DNA of 64,000 nt from CBDCVO01 sp965223085 (GCA_965223085.1 OZ244981.1:3844001-3908000), one strand, 5' to 3'; numbered from the stretch's first letter, positions 34,239-43,772 are shown. The notes: generated from the sequence alone by a model not told the origin. Made by a program: numbers and translations.

Positions 34239-35879
34239 ATGCCGCACAAATCCCAAAATGAGATGGGGTTTCGACGTCGCGCCAATGGTGCGTTCCTGCT
34301 CATCGCACTGTTGGCCGGTTTAATCGTATCGACTGCCGCGTACGGTGACTTCGAACAAGCGCTAAACGCATTGAATACGCGGTCGTTCGAAGAGAAAGCG
34401 GTAGCCGCGGCCGATATCGCGAATTCCGGACATCCGCGTGCACTCGCCGTGTTGACCGCACTTTCAGAAGGGTCTCTGTTTCTTCTTAAATCCGATCGGC
34501 GCATTGTGATTGCATTACCGCTCGAAAGCGGGAAATTCGAGATTAGCGATCCAGTGACCACTGCGGTTATTGGCGAAGTGCGTAAACGAAAAATTCGCAA
34601 GCTCGGTCTCAATAACAAACTCAGGCGGCATCTGCGCGGCATCATTGCGAGCCTCAGGATCGATCAACCGGATCCCGACGACCGAATCGCGGCGATTGAA
34701 TCGATCGCCGAAGCAGGTATTCCCGAACTGCGTGGAATTCTTGAGAATCGGCTTCATCAGGAGTCGGATCAGCGTGTCGTTCGTGCTCTCGAAGAAGCGA
34801 TAACAATCTTCGACCTAGATTCCGACGATCACAACATCAGGCTCGCCGCCGTAAAGGCTTCGTCGAGCAATCTTGGCGGACTCGTGCGCCGTAAACTCAC
34901 CGAGATCGCGACCCAGGATACCGGTGATGCCGAACTGCGTGCCGCCGCGCAGGTATCTCTTGCCGAAATCGAGCGCGCGGTTGCACGATACGAGTTGATC
35001 GAAACACTATTTTTCGGACTCAGTCTGGGATCGGTACTGGTACTGGCGGCGATCGGTCTTTCCATTACGTTCGGTATGATGGGCGTGATCAATATGGCGC
35101 ACGGCGAATTGATTATGCTCGGTGCCTATACGACGTACGTCGTTCAGCTCGCGATGCCCAACTATATTGAGTGGTCAATTTTTGTCGCGATACCGGCGGC
35201 GTTTTTGGTTTCTGGTCTAACGGGTGTGGCCATAGAGCGTGGTGTGATTCGATTTCTGTATGGCCGGCCGCTGGAAACGTTGTTGGCGACATTTGGCGTT
35301 AGTCTTATTCTCCAGCAATCGGTGCGATCAATTTTCTCTCCACTTAATCGTGCTGTTGCCACGCCTGAGTGGATGAGCGGATCGATAGAACTCGTCCAGG
35401 GATTATCTTTTACGTTAAACCGGCTCTATATATTGCTGTTCGCTGCATTGGTTTTTACGGCGCTGGTCTTGATTTTGCAGCGCACACGATTGGGCCTGGA
35501 AGTTCGCGCTGTTACGCAGAACCGCGCAATGGCCCGGGCCATTGGTATTCGCAGCGCGCGCGTGGACGTACTGACGTTTGGGTTGGGCGCAGGAATCGCC
35601 GGTGTCGCGGGCGTGGCCCTCTCCCAGTTAACCAATGTGGGTCCCAACCTTGGTCAAGGGTACATTGTCGATTCTTTCATGGTCGTTGTATTCGGCGGTG
35701 TTGGGAATTTGTGGGGGACGCTCGTCGCCGGATTGTCGCTCGGTGTGATGAACAAGATCCTCGAACCCGCAGTTGGCGCCGTCGTGGCGAAGATACTGAT
35801 CCTCGTATTCATCATTCTGTTCATTCAAAAAAGGCCGCGCGGACTGTTTCCGCAGCGAGGCCGCGCTGCGCAGGACTGA
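34239..35879 (+). CDS. urtB: Urea ABC transporter permease UrtB
   Basis: A permease of the LivH type with the long N-terminal periplasmic extension special to UrtB. A hydrophobic signal-like helix (residues about 14-32) is followed by ~190 residues of HEAT-like helical text (FEEKAVAAADIANSGHPRAL...AAAQVSLAEIERAV), then eight or more membrane spans starting GLSLGSVLVLAAIGLSITFG. GVSLILQQ, AVTQNRAMARAIGI and GPNLGQGYIVDSFMVVVFGGVGNL are typical. Start is uncertain: ATG 34239 or 34263; longer frames reach back over the terminator. The stop overlaps urtC by one base (TGATG). Confidence 0.9.
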   Translation: MPHKSQNEMGFRRRANGAFLLIALLAGLIVSTAAYGDFEQALNALNTRSFEEKAVAAADIANSGHPRALAVLTALSEGSLFLLKSDRRIVIALPLESGKFEISDPVTTAVIGEVRKRKIRKLGLNNKLRRHLRGIIASLRIDQPDPDDRIAAIESIAEAGIPELRGILENRLHQESDQRVVRALEEAITIFDLDSDDHNIRLAAVKASSSNLGGLVRRKLTEIATQDTGDAELRAAAQVSLAEIERAVARYELIETLFFGLSLGSVLVLAAIGLSITFGMMGVINMAHGELIMLGAYTTYVVQLAMPNYIEWSIFVAIPAAFLVSGLTGVAIERGVIRFLYGRPLETLLATFGVSLILQQSVRSIFSPLNRAVATPEWMSGSIELVQGLSFTLNRLYILLFAALVFTALVLILQRTRLGLEVRAVTQNRAMARAIGIRSARVDVLTFGLGAGIAGVAGVALSQLTNVGPNLGQGYIVDSFMVVVFGGVGNLWGTLVAGLSLGVMNKILEPAVGAVVAKILILVFIILFIQKRPRGLFPQRGRAAQD

Positions 35880-36979
35880 TGTTGATCACTCGACTACTGT
35901 TATCGGACCGCGGCGGCGCTGCCATGCTCGGTGTCCTTGCTGCCGCGGCAATCGTGGTACCGATTGCGAATCTTGCACTGCCTGAAAGCTCACCCTTCCA
36001 TATTTCAACCTATACGGTCACTTTGCTCGGTAAGTATCTGTGCTATGCATTGTTGGCGATAGCGCTCGATCTCGTATGGGGTTATTGCGGGATCTTAAGT
36101 CTGGGGCATGGTGCATTTTTCGCGCTGGGCGGCTACGCCATGGGTATGTACCTGATGCGCCAGATCGACACCCGGGGTGTGTACGGCAATCCGGAATTGC
36201 CGGATTTCATGGTGTTCTTGAACTGGGACGCACTGCCCTGGTACTGGTACGGCTTTGACATGTTCTGGTTCGCGATGCTCATGGTGGTTCTCGTCCCCGG
36301 CATCCTCGCGTTTATTTTCGGCTGGCTGGCGTTTCGATCTCGCGTGTCCGGCGTTTATTTGTCAATTATGACGCAGGCGCTGACTTATGCATTGATGCTT
36401 GCGTTTTTCCGCAATGAAATGGGATTCGGCGGTAACAACGGGCTGACGGATTTCAAGGAGATTCTCGGCGCAGATATCCAGGCCGACGAGACAAGGGTTG
36501 TGCTGTTCTGCAGCTCCGCGCTGGCGCTTGCGTTGGGTTATTTGTTTTGTCGTTTCATCGTGACATCGAAACTGGGACGGGTTGTTACGGCGATCAGAGA
36601 CGCGGAATCGAGGGCGCGTTTTCTGGGTTATCGCGTTGAGAATTATCAAGTGTGGATCTTCACAGTGTCCGCGGTACTCGCAGGAATTGCCGGCGCCCTC
36701 TATGTTCCGCAGGTCGGCATCATTAATCCGGGCGAATTTCAGCCACTAAATTCCATTGAACTGGTTGTGTGGGTTGCGCTCGGGGGACGCGGTACATTGT
36801 ATGGTGCAGCCATAGGCGCGGGCATCGTCAATTACGCAAAAACCGTGCTCACTGCAGCACTGCCGGAAGTTTGGCTGTTCGTCCTTGGCGCGATGTTCGT
36901 GTTGGTTACCTTGGTTTTGCCTAAGGGCGTCGTCGGATTGATAAAGTCGATACACGTAAAGTCAAAAAATCATGATTAA
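35879..36979 (+). CDS. urtC: Urea ABC transporter permease UrtC
   Basis: A 366-residue LivM-type permease. About ten hydrophobic segments are seen, with YALLAIALDLVWGYCGILSLGHGAFFALGGYAMGMYL near residue 50, RSRVSGVYLSIMTQALTYAL near 155 and GRVVTAIRDAESRARFLGYRV with VWVALGGRGTLYGAAIGAG in the C-terminal part. The first 164 codons of the longer open frame from 35369 lie within urtB and are not real. ATG 35879 overlaps the urtB stop (TGATG). It forms the channel with UrtB. Confidence 0.93.
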   Translation: MLITRLLLSDRGGAAMLGVLAAAAIVVPIANLALPESSPFHISTYTVTLLGKYLCYALLAIALDLVWGYCGILSLGHGAFFALGGYAMGMYLMRQIDTRGVYGNPELPDFMVFLNWDALPWYWYGFDMFWFAMLMVVLVPGILAFIFGWLAFRSRVSGVYLSIMTQALTYALMLAFFRNEMGFGGNNGLTDFKEILGADIQADETRVVLFCSSALALALGYLFCRFIVTSKLGRVVTAIRDAESRARFLGYRVENYQVWIFTVSAVLAGIAGALYVPQVGIINPGEFQPLNSIELVVWVALGGRGTLYGAAIGAGIVNYAKTVLTAALPEVWLFVLGAMFVLVTLVLPKGVVGLIKSIHVKSKNHD

Positions 36980-37811
36980 GGCCAAGAGCACACGCAAACC
37001 GCTGCTCGAGCGCGACCGCGTTTTCGATTTCATGATTGAAGCGCCAACTCGAGCAAGTCTGGTCGATCTCACCCACGGGCCGATTCTTTATCTCGAACAA
37101 ATTACCGTCTCGTTTGACGGTTTTCGTGCCTTGGATGACCTCACGCTCTACATCGACGCCGGGGAGTTACGGTGCATTATCGGACCGAATGGTGCGGGCA
37201 AAACCACGATGATGGATGTAATTACCGGCCGTACCCGCCCGGATTCCGGGAAGGCGTATTACGGCCAGAGAATTGATCTGTTACGCCACAGCGAGCCCGA
37301 TATCGCTTCCCTTGGCATCGGCAGAAAGTTCCAAAAACCCACGGTGTTTCCCAATCACAGCGTTTTTGAAAATCTGGAACTCGCTATGGTCGCGGATAAA
37401 AAAGTCTGGCCAACGCTGGTTCGCGAGATGACGGGGGGGGAGCGGGATCGCCTCGACGAGATCCTCGTCCTCATCGGCCTGGAGACGCAGCGTCTCACGG
37501 CCGCCGGAACCCTGTCACACGGCCAAAAACAGTGGCTGGAAATCGGCATGTTGCTAATGCAAAATCCGCTCTTGCTTCTGGTTGATGAACCGGTCGCCGG
37601 TATGACTAAACAGGAAACTGAAGCGACCGCTGAGCTGCTGTTGAAATTGGCCGGCGATCACTCGGTCGTCGTGGTTGAACACGATATGGAGTTCGTGCGG
37701 TCGATTGCTCGTAAAGTAACCGTTTTACATGAAGGCAGCGTGCTGTCCGAAGGGTCAATGGACCACGTACAAAATGACCCCAAGGTTGTTGAAGTGTATT
37801 TGGGGTCGTAA
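36972..37811 (+). CDS. urtD: Urea ABC transporter ATP-binding protein UrtD
   Basis: A 279-residue LivG-type ATPase with an N-terminal extension of about 35 residues. Walker A GPNGAGKTT is near residue 74, the Q-loop region FQKPTVFPNHSVFENLELA, the signature LSHGQKQWLEIG near 178 and Walker B LLLVDEPVAGM near 197, then a switch His in VVVVEHDMEFV. It overlaps urtC by 8 bp and urtE by 1 bp. It energises uptake together with UrtE. Confidence 0.95.
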   Translation: MIKAKSTRKPLLERDRVFDFMIEAPTRASLVDLTHGPILYLEQITVSFDGFRALDDLTLYIDAGELRCIIGPNGAGKTTMMDVITGRTRPDSGKAYYGQRIDLLRHSEPDIASLGIGRKFQKPTVFPNHSVFENLELAMVADKKVWPTLVREMTGGERDRLDEILVLIGLETQRLTAAGTLSHGQKQWLEIGMLLMQNPLLLLVDEPVAGMTKQETEATAELLLKLAGDHSVVVVEHDMEFVRSIARKVTVLHEGSVLSEGSMDHVQNDPKVVEVYLGS

Positions 37812-38509
37812 TGCTCGAGGTTAGAAATCTCAATCAATATTACGGCGACAGTCGAACATTGTGGGATCTCACATTGTCGGTGCCGCAAGGCTCGTGCACC
37901 TGTCTGATGGGTCGTAACGGGGTGGGTAAGACGACAACCCTGAAATGCATCATGGGGTTGCTCGCGGTTCAGTCTGGCGAGATAGAGTTCGATGACACCC
38001 TGTTGCACGGAAAACCCGCCGAATTTCGGGCCGCGAATGGTATCGGCTACGTACCGCAAGGCCGGGACATTTTTCCTCAGCTCACGGTTGACGAGAATTT
38101 GCGCATCGGATTTTCGGTGTGTGAGTCCGCAGCCGCTAACGAGGCCTACGAACGGGTACTTGGCATCTTTCCTGTATTGCGTCAGATGCTCAAACGGCTG
38201 GGCGGCGATCTGTCCGGCGGCCAACAACAGCAACTCGCGATAGGCCGTGCGCTCGTATTGAATCCCACGCTTCTGATCCTCGATGAACCAACGGAAGGTA
38301 TCCAGCCGAATATCGTTAATGAAATTGGCGAGGTGATTCGCCGCCTCAATCAAGATGAGGGTATTACGGTGTTGCTGGTTGAGCAAAAACTACCGCTTGC
38401 CAGGCGGGTCGCCGATCGATACTGCATTCTCGATAAAGGCCGCGCGGTAGCGAATGGTGCAATGTCAGAATTGGACGACCAGTTGATCAAGACCTATCTA
38501 ACGGTCTAG
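37811..38509 (+). CDS. urtE: Urea ABC transporter ATP-binding protein UrtE
   Basis: A 232-residue LivF-type ATPase. Walker A GRNGVGKTT is near residue 36, QGRDIFPQLTVDENL, signature LSGGQQQQLAIGRAL near 136, Walker B LLILDEPTEGIQPNIV near 156 and switch His replaced in position by VLLVEQKLPLA as usual for this subfamily. Its first base overlaps the urtD stop. It completes the UrtABCDE transporter. Confidence 0.95.
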   Translation: MLEVRNLNQYYGDSRTLWDLTLSVPQGSCTCLMGRNGVGKTTTLKCIMGLLAVQSGEIEFDDTLLHGKPAEFRAANGIGYVPQGRDIFPQLTVDENLRIGFSVCESAAANEAYERVLGIFPVLRQMLKRLGGDLSGGQQQQLAIGRALVLNPTLLILDEPTEGIQPNIVNEIGEVIRRLNQDEGITVLLVEQKLPLARRVADRYCILDKGRAVANGAMSELDDQLIKTYLTV

Positions 38510-38561
38510 AAAGACAAATCGTACGATGACCACGCATGTTAATATCCTTAAGGAGTTGAAT

Positions 38562-38786
38562 ATGAATCAACGAAACTTGATCGTTGGCGGCGTGTCTGCA
38601 GTCGCGCCGGTTAACGCCGCAATTGCGCATTCTGCCCTCATGGCTCACGATCATGCCGAATTCTTGGACCCCGGGATGCTGTTGAGCGTTGCTGCCGGAA
38701 TCGCACTTGCATGGTGCGCAACGCGCGTATTCCGCGAGGTTCGACGTGGTCGGCGAACGCAACATCGTTTGCGGCTGCGACGCTAA
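38562..38786 (+). CDS. Small membrane protein between urtE and ureD
   Basis: A 74-residue protein at ATG 38562 with TAAGGAG at 38549-38555. The N-terminal hydrophobic stretch (VGGVSAVAPVNAAIAHS) may be a signal or first helix. A His-containing loop (MAHDHAEF) is followed by a helix (GMLLSVAAGIALAWCATRVF) and a very basic tail (RRGRRTQHRLRLRR). The His-rich segment before the helix is reminiscent of the beginning of HupE/UreJ-type nickel proteins, but it is far too short to be one. I cannot assign a function. Its stop is 4 bp before the ureD GTG. Confidence 0.6.
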   Translation: MNQRNLIVGGVSAVAPVNAAIAHSALMAHDHAEFLDPGMLLSVAAGIALAWCATRVFREVRRGRRTQHRLRLRR

Positions 38787-38790
38787 TTCA

Positions 38791-39624
38791 GTGAACGCGA
38801 AAGGGCGCGCTGACCAATCGACGCCCGCAGGCGGGTGGCGAGCCGAGCTGGCGCTCAGCTACGCGTCGGGCGATGGCAGAACTGCCTTGGTCGGCCGTCG
38901 TCATTCCGGTCCGCTCTCGGTGCAACGCCCGTTTTTTCCGGAGCCGGATGGTACTTGCCACACCTATTTATTGCATCCGCCGGCCGGCATTGTCGGTGGC
39001 GACGAAATCGCGTTCTCTGTCGGTCTCGACTCGGACAGCCGGGTATTGATCACTACCCCGGGTGCGTCGCGATTCTATTTGAGTGCGGGCTCCGTCGCTT
39101 CGGTTGAACAAACGTTTACCGCCGCGTCGGACACCTTGCTGGAATGGTTGCCGCAGGAAACGCTGGTGTTCGACGGTGCACGTGTGCGTTGCCGTACATC
39201 AATCGGGCTCCGGAAAAATGCCAGGTATTTTGGGTGGGAAATTATCGGACTTGGGCGCCCGGCATCTGACCTTCCGTTCGAACACGGCATGATCGACTTT
39301 CAAACCCGCATCGAGCGCGACGGGCGGTTGCTTTATCACGAGCGGCTGCATGGAACTGATGGCGTCGCGGGCTTGCTGAACCACCAAGCGTTGATGATCT
39401 TAATTGCTGTCGGCGCAGCGAAAGAAGCCCTCGACGCGGCGCGCGTCATCTGCTCGGAATCGACCGTGCTCAGCGCGTCTACACTAATCGGTGATGTTTT
39501 GATCTGCAGGGCATTGGCCGGCGAGTGTCAGCCACTACTGAAGCTCGGCCGCGCGCTATGGCGTGGGCTGCGTCCGATCTTAACGGCACGTGAAGCGGTC
39601 GCGCCGCGAATCTGGAATACCTGA
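38791..39624 (+). CDS. ureD: Urease accessory protein UreD
   Basis: A 277-residue UreD/UreH. GRTALVGRRHSGPLSVQRPFFPEPDG, YLLHPPAGIVGGDEI, TPGASRFYLS, LEWLPQETLVFDGARV and GWEIIGLGRPASD are conserved blocks in order. Known: UreD links UreFG to the apo-urease during nickel and carbamate insertion. No ATG is available; GTG 38791 follows the preceding stop by 4 bp, suggesting coupling. Longer frames start inside the small membrane gene. Confidence 0.9.
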   Translation: MNAKGRADQSTPAGGWRAELALSYASGDGRTALVGRRHSGPLSVQRPFFPEPDGTCHTYLLHPPAGIVGGDEIAFSVGLDSDSRVLITTPGASRFYLSAGSVASVEQTFTAASDTLLEWLPQETLVFDGARVRCRTSIGLRKNARYFGWEIIGLGRPASDLPFEHGMIDFQTRIERDGRLLYHERLHGTDGVAGLLNHQALMILIAVGAAKEALDAARVICSESTVLSASTLIGDVLICRALAGECQPLLKLGRALWRGLRPILTAREAVAPRIWNT

Positions 39625-39660
39625 ACTGCTATCGACATAGACCCATCGAGAGTATCGACC

Positions 39661-39963
39661 ATGGATTTAACCCCCAGAGAAAAAGACAAGCTACTGATAT
39701 TCACGGCGGCACTGCTCGCCGAACGACGTCGCGATCGCGGACTAAAGCTCAATTATCCGGAAGCGATCGCCCTGATAAGCGCCGCAGTAATGGAAGGCGC
39801 TCGTGATGGAATGCGCGTCGATGAACTGATGGATTATGGTCGAACGGTTTTAAGCGTCGATGACGTTATGGACGGCGTTGCGGGCATGATCCACGACGTG
39901 CAGGTCGAAGCAACATTCGTCGACGGAACAAAACTGGTCACCATTCACGACCCCATACAATAA
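39661..39963 (+). CDS. ureA: Urease gamma subunit
   Basis: A 100-residue UreA (family length 100). It begins MDLTPREKDKLLIFTAALLA and contains GLKLNYPEAIALISAAVMEGARDG, DVMDGVAGMIHDVQVEATF and a terminal PDGTKLVTIHDP-like end (DGTKLVTIHDPI). It is structural and packs with UreB and UreC in the trimeric enzyme. It is separate from ureB, as in most Proteobacteria. Confidence 0.97.
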   Translation: MDLTPREKDKLLIFTAALLAERRRDRGLKLNYPEAIALISAAVMEGARDGMRVDELMDYGRTVLSVDDVMDGVAGMIHDVQVEATFVDGTKLVTIHDPIQ

Positions 39964-39974
39964 CGGAGATGCCC

Positions 39975-40292
39975 ATGAAACCCGGGGAGATATTTTGCCT
40001 TGACGGTGATATCACGCTCAATGAAGGTCGGGACACGATCGAGCTTACCGTTGCTAATACCGGCGATCGTCCGATACAGGTGGGGTCGCATTATCATTTT
40101 TTCGAAACCAACCCCGCGCTGTCGTTTGACCGTGATCTGGCACGCGGATTTCGCTTGAATATTCCTGCCGGTACGGCCATTCGGTTCGAACCCGGTCAAT
40201 CGCGGGATGTCACACTTGTCGCGTACGCAGGCAAAAGACACGTCTACGGATTCCGTGGTTCGATTATGGGCGCATTGGAGAACAAATCATGA
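39975..40292 (+). CDS. ureB: Urease beta subunit
   Basis: A 105-residue UreB with KPGEIF at its start, TGDRPIQVGSHYHFFETNPAL, RLNIPAGTAIRFEPGQSRDV and GKRHVYGFRGSIMG. GGAG at 39965-39968 sits directly on ATG 39969 but six bases before ATG 39975, so the second ATG is chosen. It overlaps ureC by 4 bp. Confidence 0.96.
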   Translation: MKPGEIFCLDGDITLNEGRDTIELTVANTGDRPIQVGSHYHFFETNPALSFDRDLARGFRLNIPAGTAIRFEPGQSRDVTLVAYAGKRHVYGFRGSIMGALENKS

Positions 40293-41992
40293 CTACGGTA
40301 TCGAGAAGGGCGTACGCTGAACTGTATGGCCCGACCGTTGGGGATCGCATCCGGCTTGGGGACACGGAACTCATCATCGAAGTCGAGCGTGATTACACGA
40401 CCTACGGGGAAGAAGTGACATTTGGAGGCGGCAAGGTTATCCGCGACGGCATGGGCCAAAGCCAGGCATCGAGCGCGATCTCCGCGGATGTCGTGATCAC
40501 AAACGCTGTCATTATGGATCACTGGGGTATCGTGAAGGCTGATATTGGGATCAAAGACGGTCGAATCGCTCATATCGGGAAGGCAGGCAATCCGGACGTG
40601 CAACCGGATGTCGATATTGTGATCGGACCCGGTACTGAAATTATCGCGGGCGAGAGTCAGATTTGCACGGCCGGCGGCATTGACGCGCATATTCATTTTA
40701 TTTGTCCGCAACAGGTCGATGAGGCGTTGATGTCCGGTGTAACGACGATGTTAGGTGGAGGCACCGGTCCGGCGACAGGAACGAATGCGACGACCTGCAC
40801 GCCCGGCCCATGGAATATTCACCGTATGCTGCAAGCGGCAGATGCCTTACCCATGAATCTCGGTTTTCTCGGCAAGGGAAATTCCAGCCTCGCCGTGGCG
40901 CTAGACGAGCAAATTCAGGCGGGCGCGATCGGTCTTAAACTGCACGAGGATTGGGGCACGACGCCCGCGGCAATTGATAATTGTCTGCAGGCGGCCGATC
41001 GCCATGATGTGCAGGTCGCAATTCACACGGACACGTTAAATGAGTCGGGGTTCGTCGAGGATACGATCGCCGCGATTAATGGGCGCGCGATCCATACCTA
41101 TCACACGGAGGGCGCCGGCGGGGGGCACGCGCCGGACATCATCAAAGTCTGCGGATCGGCGAATGTGCTGCCGTCAAGTACGAACCCGACGCGCCCGTAT
41201 ACCGTCAACACTGTCGACGAACATCTCGACATGCTGATGGTGTGCCACCATCTTTCTCCGGCGATCCCGGAAGATGTCGCGTTCGCGGAATCCCGCATCA
41301 GGCGCGAGACGATTGCAGCGGAAGACATACTGCACGACCTCGGTGCATTTTCCATGATCGCCTCGGATTCGCAGGCGATGGGCCGTGTCGGTGAAGTGAT
41401 CACGCGAACCTGGCAGACCGCGCATAAAATGAAAGTTCAGCGCGGCGCGCTTGCGGGCGACCCGGCGAGCAGCGACAACACTCGGGTTCGGCGGTATATC
41501 GCAAAATACACCATCAATCCCGCGCTGGTCCACGGTATCGCTCACGAAGTCGGTTCTGTGGAGGTGGGTAAGCTCGCGGACCTCGTGTTGTGGAAGCCGG
41601 CTTTTTTCGGCGTGAAACCGAGCGTTATCGTCAAAGGTGGCATGATCGTCGCCGCGCCCATGGGCGATCCGAACGCGTCCATACCGACGCCGCAACCGGT
41701 TCATTATCGACCTATGTTCGGCGCTTTGGGTGGCGCGCGTAACGCTACATGCGTGAGCTTTGTCTCTCAATCCGCCGCCGACGCCGGAGTACCACAAGAA
41801 ATCGGGCTTAAAAATCAGATCAGCACTATCTCGAAAACGCGATCGATACGTAAGGCCGATATGATACATAACGACTATCAACCCGATATCCAGGTCGATC
41901 CGCAAACCTATGAAGTACGCGCAGACGGCGAGTTGTTGACGTGCGAGCCTGCACTCGAACTGCCAATGACGCAGCGATATTTTCTATTTTAG
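40289..41992 (+). CDS. ureC: Urease alpha (catalytic) subunit
   Basis: A 567-residue UreC with all catalytic residues at the same positions as the Klebsiella enzyme: nickel ligands H134 and H136 (AHIHF), carbamylated K217 (GLKLHE), H219, H246, H272, the mobile-flap C319-H320 (MVCHHLS) and the Asp in ASDSQAMG at about 360. It hydrolyses urea to ammonia and carbamate. It is the central gene of ureDABCEFG, preceded by the urtABCDE transporter in the same orientation, so uptake and hydrolysis are one regulon. Confidence 0.98.
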   Translation: MTTVSRRAYAELYGPTVGDRIRLGDTELIIEVERDYTTYGEEVTFGGGKVIRDGMGQSQASSAISADVVITNAVIMDHWGIVKADIGIKDGRIAHIGKAGNPDVQPDVDIVIGPGTEIIAGESQICTAGGIDAHIHFICPQQVDEALMSGVTTMLGGGTGPATGTNATTCTPGPWNIHRMLQAADALPMNLGFLGKGNSSLAVALDEQIQAGAIGLKLHEDWGTTPAAIDNCLQAADRHDVQVAIHTDTLNESGFVEDTIAAINGRAIHTYHTEGAGGGHAPDIIKVCGSANVLPSSTNPTRPYTVNTVDEHLDMLMVCHHLSPAIPEDVAFAESRIRRETIAAEDILHDLGAFSMIASDSQAMGRVGEVITRTWQTAHKMKVQRGALAGDPASSDNTRVRRYIAKYTINPALVHGIAHEVGSVEVGKLADLVLWKPAFFGVKPSVIVKGGMIVAAPMGDPNASIPTPQPVHYRPMFGALGGARNATCVSFVSQSAADAGVPQEIGLKNQISTISKTRSIRKADMIHNDYQPDIQVDPQTYEVRADGELLTCEPALELPMTQRYFLF

Positions 41993-42007
41993 TGACCAAT
42001 AGTTGCT

Positions 42008-42454
42008 ATGCGGCATTTCATTGAATTCATTGTCGACGCGGATGAGATCGCGGATACCCTGACGCTCGCTTACGAGCAGCGCCAAAAATCCCGCCAACGG
42101 CTTACGCTCGATAGCGGCGCCGAAGCTGGATTGATGCTCCCCACCGGCAAGCAGCTGAGAGACGGTGATCTTCTTGGATCAAAAGATGGGACCGTAGTAC
42201 GAATCGTCGCGAAACCCGAACCACTTAGCAAGGCGCTGTGCCGAAATACCATGCAACTCGCCCGTGCGTGTTACCACCTGGGTAACCGTCATGTGGCAAT
42301 CGCTATCCATGACGATGGCGTATGTTTTCAACCGGATCACGTTTTAGAAGAAATGCTGCGTGGGCTTGGAATTGATGCGATTCGGATCGAGGCGCCGTTC
42401 GATCCCGAATCCGGTGCGTATTCCCACAGCGGCACGCATGCCCATTCACATTAA
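42008..42454 (+). CDS. ureE: Urease nickel metallochaperone UreE
   Basis: A 148-residue UreE. The N-terminal domain has LTLAYEQRQKSRQRLTLDSGAEAGLML, then DLLGSKDGTVVRIVAKPE. The metal-binding domain has ACYHLGNRHVAIAI (conserved metal His) and VLEEMLRGLGIDAIRIEAPFDP. The C-terminal tail is His-rich (YSHSGTHAHSH), suited to nickel storage. The stop overlaps ureF start (TAATG). Confidence 0.95.
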   Translation: MRHFIEFIVDADEIADTLTLAYEQRQKSRQRLTLDSGAEAGLMLPTGKQLRDGDLLGSKDGTVVRIVAKPEPLSKALCRNTMQLARACYHLGNRHVAIAIHDDGVCFQPDHVLEEMLRGLGIDAIRIEAPFDPESGAYSHSGTHAHSH

Positions 42455-43128
42455 TGACGACGACGGAAGAATTGCGATTGTTGCGGCTGCTCCAGCTCGC
42501 CAGTCCGAATTTGCCAATTGGCGCGTATGCCTATTCTCAGGGACTTGAATGGGCGGTTGAAGCGGGTTGGGTAGTCGATGAAGAATCATTCTTTGCCTGG
42601 ATTAAAGATCAACTCACTCACGCGATTTCGTTTGTGGATCTTCCCGTTGTTCAACGTCTGCACGCCGCCGCGGCCGATGCGAAAGACAATGAAATTTCTT
42701 ACTGGAGCGATTGGCTACTCTGTTCGCGGGAATCCAGTGAATTACGGGCCGACGATACGGATCGCGCCTACGCGCTTGTCCGTTTACTCGATGGATTGAA
42801 AGTTCAGATTCCTTTGCCGGCCACCGACGCGATGCCATACGCCACGCCATTTTCGTTGATTTCGCAAAAATGGGGAATCGGCGTACGTGATGCCATGCGC
42901 GTGTATGCATGGGGGTGGCTGGAGAACCAAATCGTTGCAGGCATAAAACTCATCCCGCTCGGGCAAGTGGCCGGGCAGCGACTAATGAGTGCGTTATTAC
43001 ACGAGGTCGTTGCGGCTTGTGACAAAGCGCGCGAATTGGATGATGACGACCTTGGTGGCGGTCTTCCCTCGCTCTCGATAGCGAGTGCGCTGCATGAAAC
43101 GCAATATACACGTTTATTTCGATCGTGA
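42454..43128 (+). CDS. ureF: Urease accessory protein UreF
   Basis: A 224-residue all-helical UreF. LLRLLQLASPNLPIGAYAYSQGLEWAVEAGWV is the diagnostic N-terminus, and GIKLIPLGQVAGQRLMSAL and PSLSIASALHETQYTRLFRS are in the C-terminus. It works as a GTPase-gating partner between UreD and UreG. It is translationally coupled to ureE. Confidence 0.95.
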   Translation: MTTTEELRLLRLLQLASPNLPIGAYAYSQGLEWAVEAGWVVDEESFFAWIKDQLTHAISFVDLPVVQRLHAAAADAKDNEISYWSDWLLCSRESSELRADDTDRAYALVRLLDGLKVQIPLPATDAMPYATPFSLISQKWGIGVRDAMRVYAWGWLENQIVAGIKLIPLGQVAGQRLMSALLHEVVAACDKARELDDDDLGGGLPSLSIASALHETQYTRLFRS

Positions 43129-43145
43129 TCGACCAGGAGAATACA

Positions 43146-43772
43146 ATGAACGCAAACTCGGCAACGCATCATCCATTACTGCGTGTCGGTATCGGCGGTC
43201 CTGTGGGTTCTGGAAAAACCGCGTTAATGGATGCACTTTGTAAATCAATGCGCGATCGCTACGAAATTGCCGCAGTAACCAATGATATTTACACGCAGGA
43301 AGATGCGGAGTTTTTGGTTCGCAGCAGGGCATTGTCTCGTGATCGGATCGTGGGGGTCGAAACGGGCGGGTGTCCGCATACCGCGATTCGTGAGGACGCG
43401 TCGATGAACCTCGCCGCAATCGATGGTTTGGCAAATCGATTTCCTAATCTCGACCTGGTACTCATCGAAAGCGGCGGTGACAACCTGGCGGCAACTTTCA
43501 GCCCGGAACTCGCGGATATCACGATCTATGTGATCGATGTTGGAGAAGGCGAAAAGATCCCGCGTAAAGGTGGGCCCGGTATCACGCGATCGGATCTATT
43601 GGTCATTAATAAAATCGATTTGGCGCCATATGTCGGAGCTGATCTCGGTGTAATGGAATCGGACACGCAGCGTATGCGGGGAGAACGCCCGTATGTATTC
43701 ACGAACTTGCGCGAACAGCAAGGACTAAACGAAATCATGCAATTCATCGAACATAGCGGTATGCTGAAATGA
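43146..43772 (+). CDS. ureG: Urease accessory GTPase UreG
   Basis: A 208-residue UreG. P-loop GIGGPVGSGKTALMD, NDIYTQEDAEFLVR, the CPH-type metal motif GCPHTAIREDASMN, LIESGGDNLAATFSPELADI (Walker B-like) and LLVINKIDLAPYVG (guanine specificity NKxD). ATG 43146 is preceded by AGGAG, while an in-frame GTG at 43125 overlaps ureF and is less likely. It provides GTP-driven nickel insertion. Confidence 0.97.
   Translation: MNANSATHHPLLRVGIGGPVGSGKTALMDALCKSMRDRYEIAAVTNDIYTQEDAEFLVRSRALSRDRIVGVETGGCPHTAIREDASMNLAAIDGLANRFPNLDLVLIESGGDNLAATFSPELADITIYVIDVGEGEKIPRKGGPGITRSDLLVINKIDLAPYVGADLGVMESDTQRMRGERPYVFTNLREQQGLNEIMQFIEHSGMLK

Noticed and set aside
35369..35878. An open plus frame in front of urtC that would lengthen it by 170 codons
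   Set aside because: It lies wholly within urtB in another frame, and its sequence is not hydrophobic permease-like. The ATG at 35879 gives the normal UrtC length.
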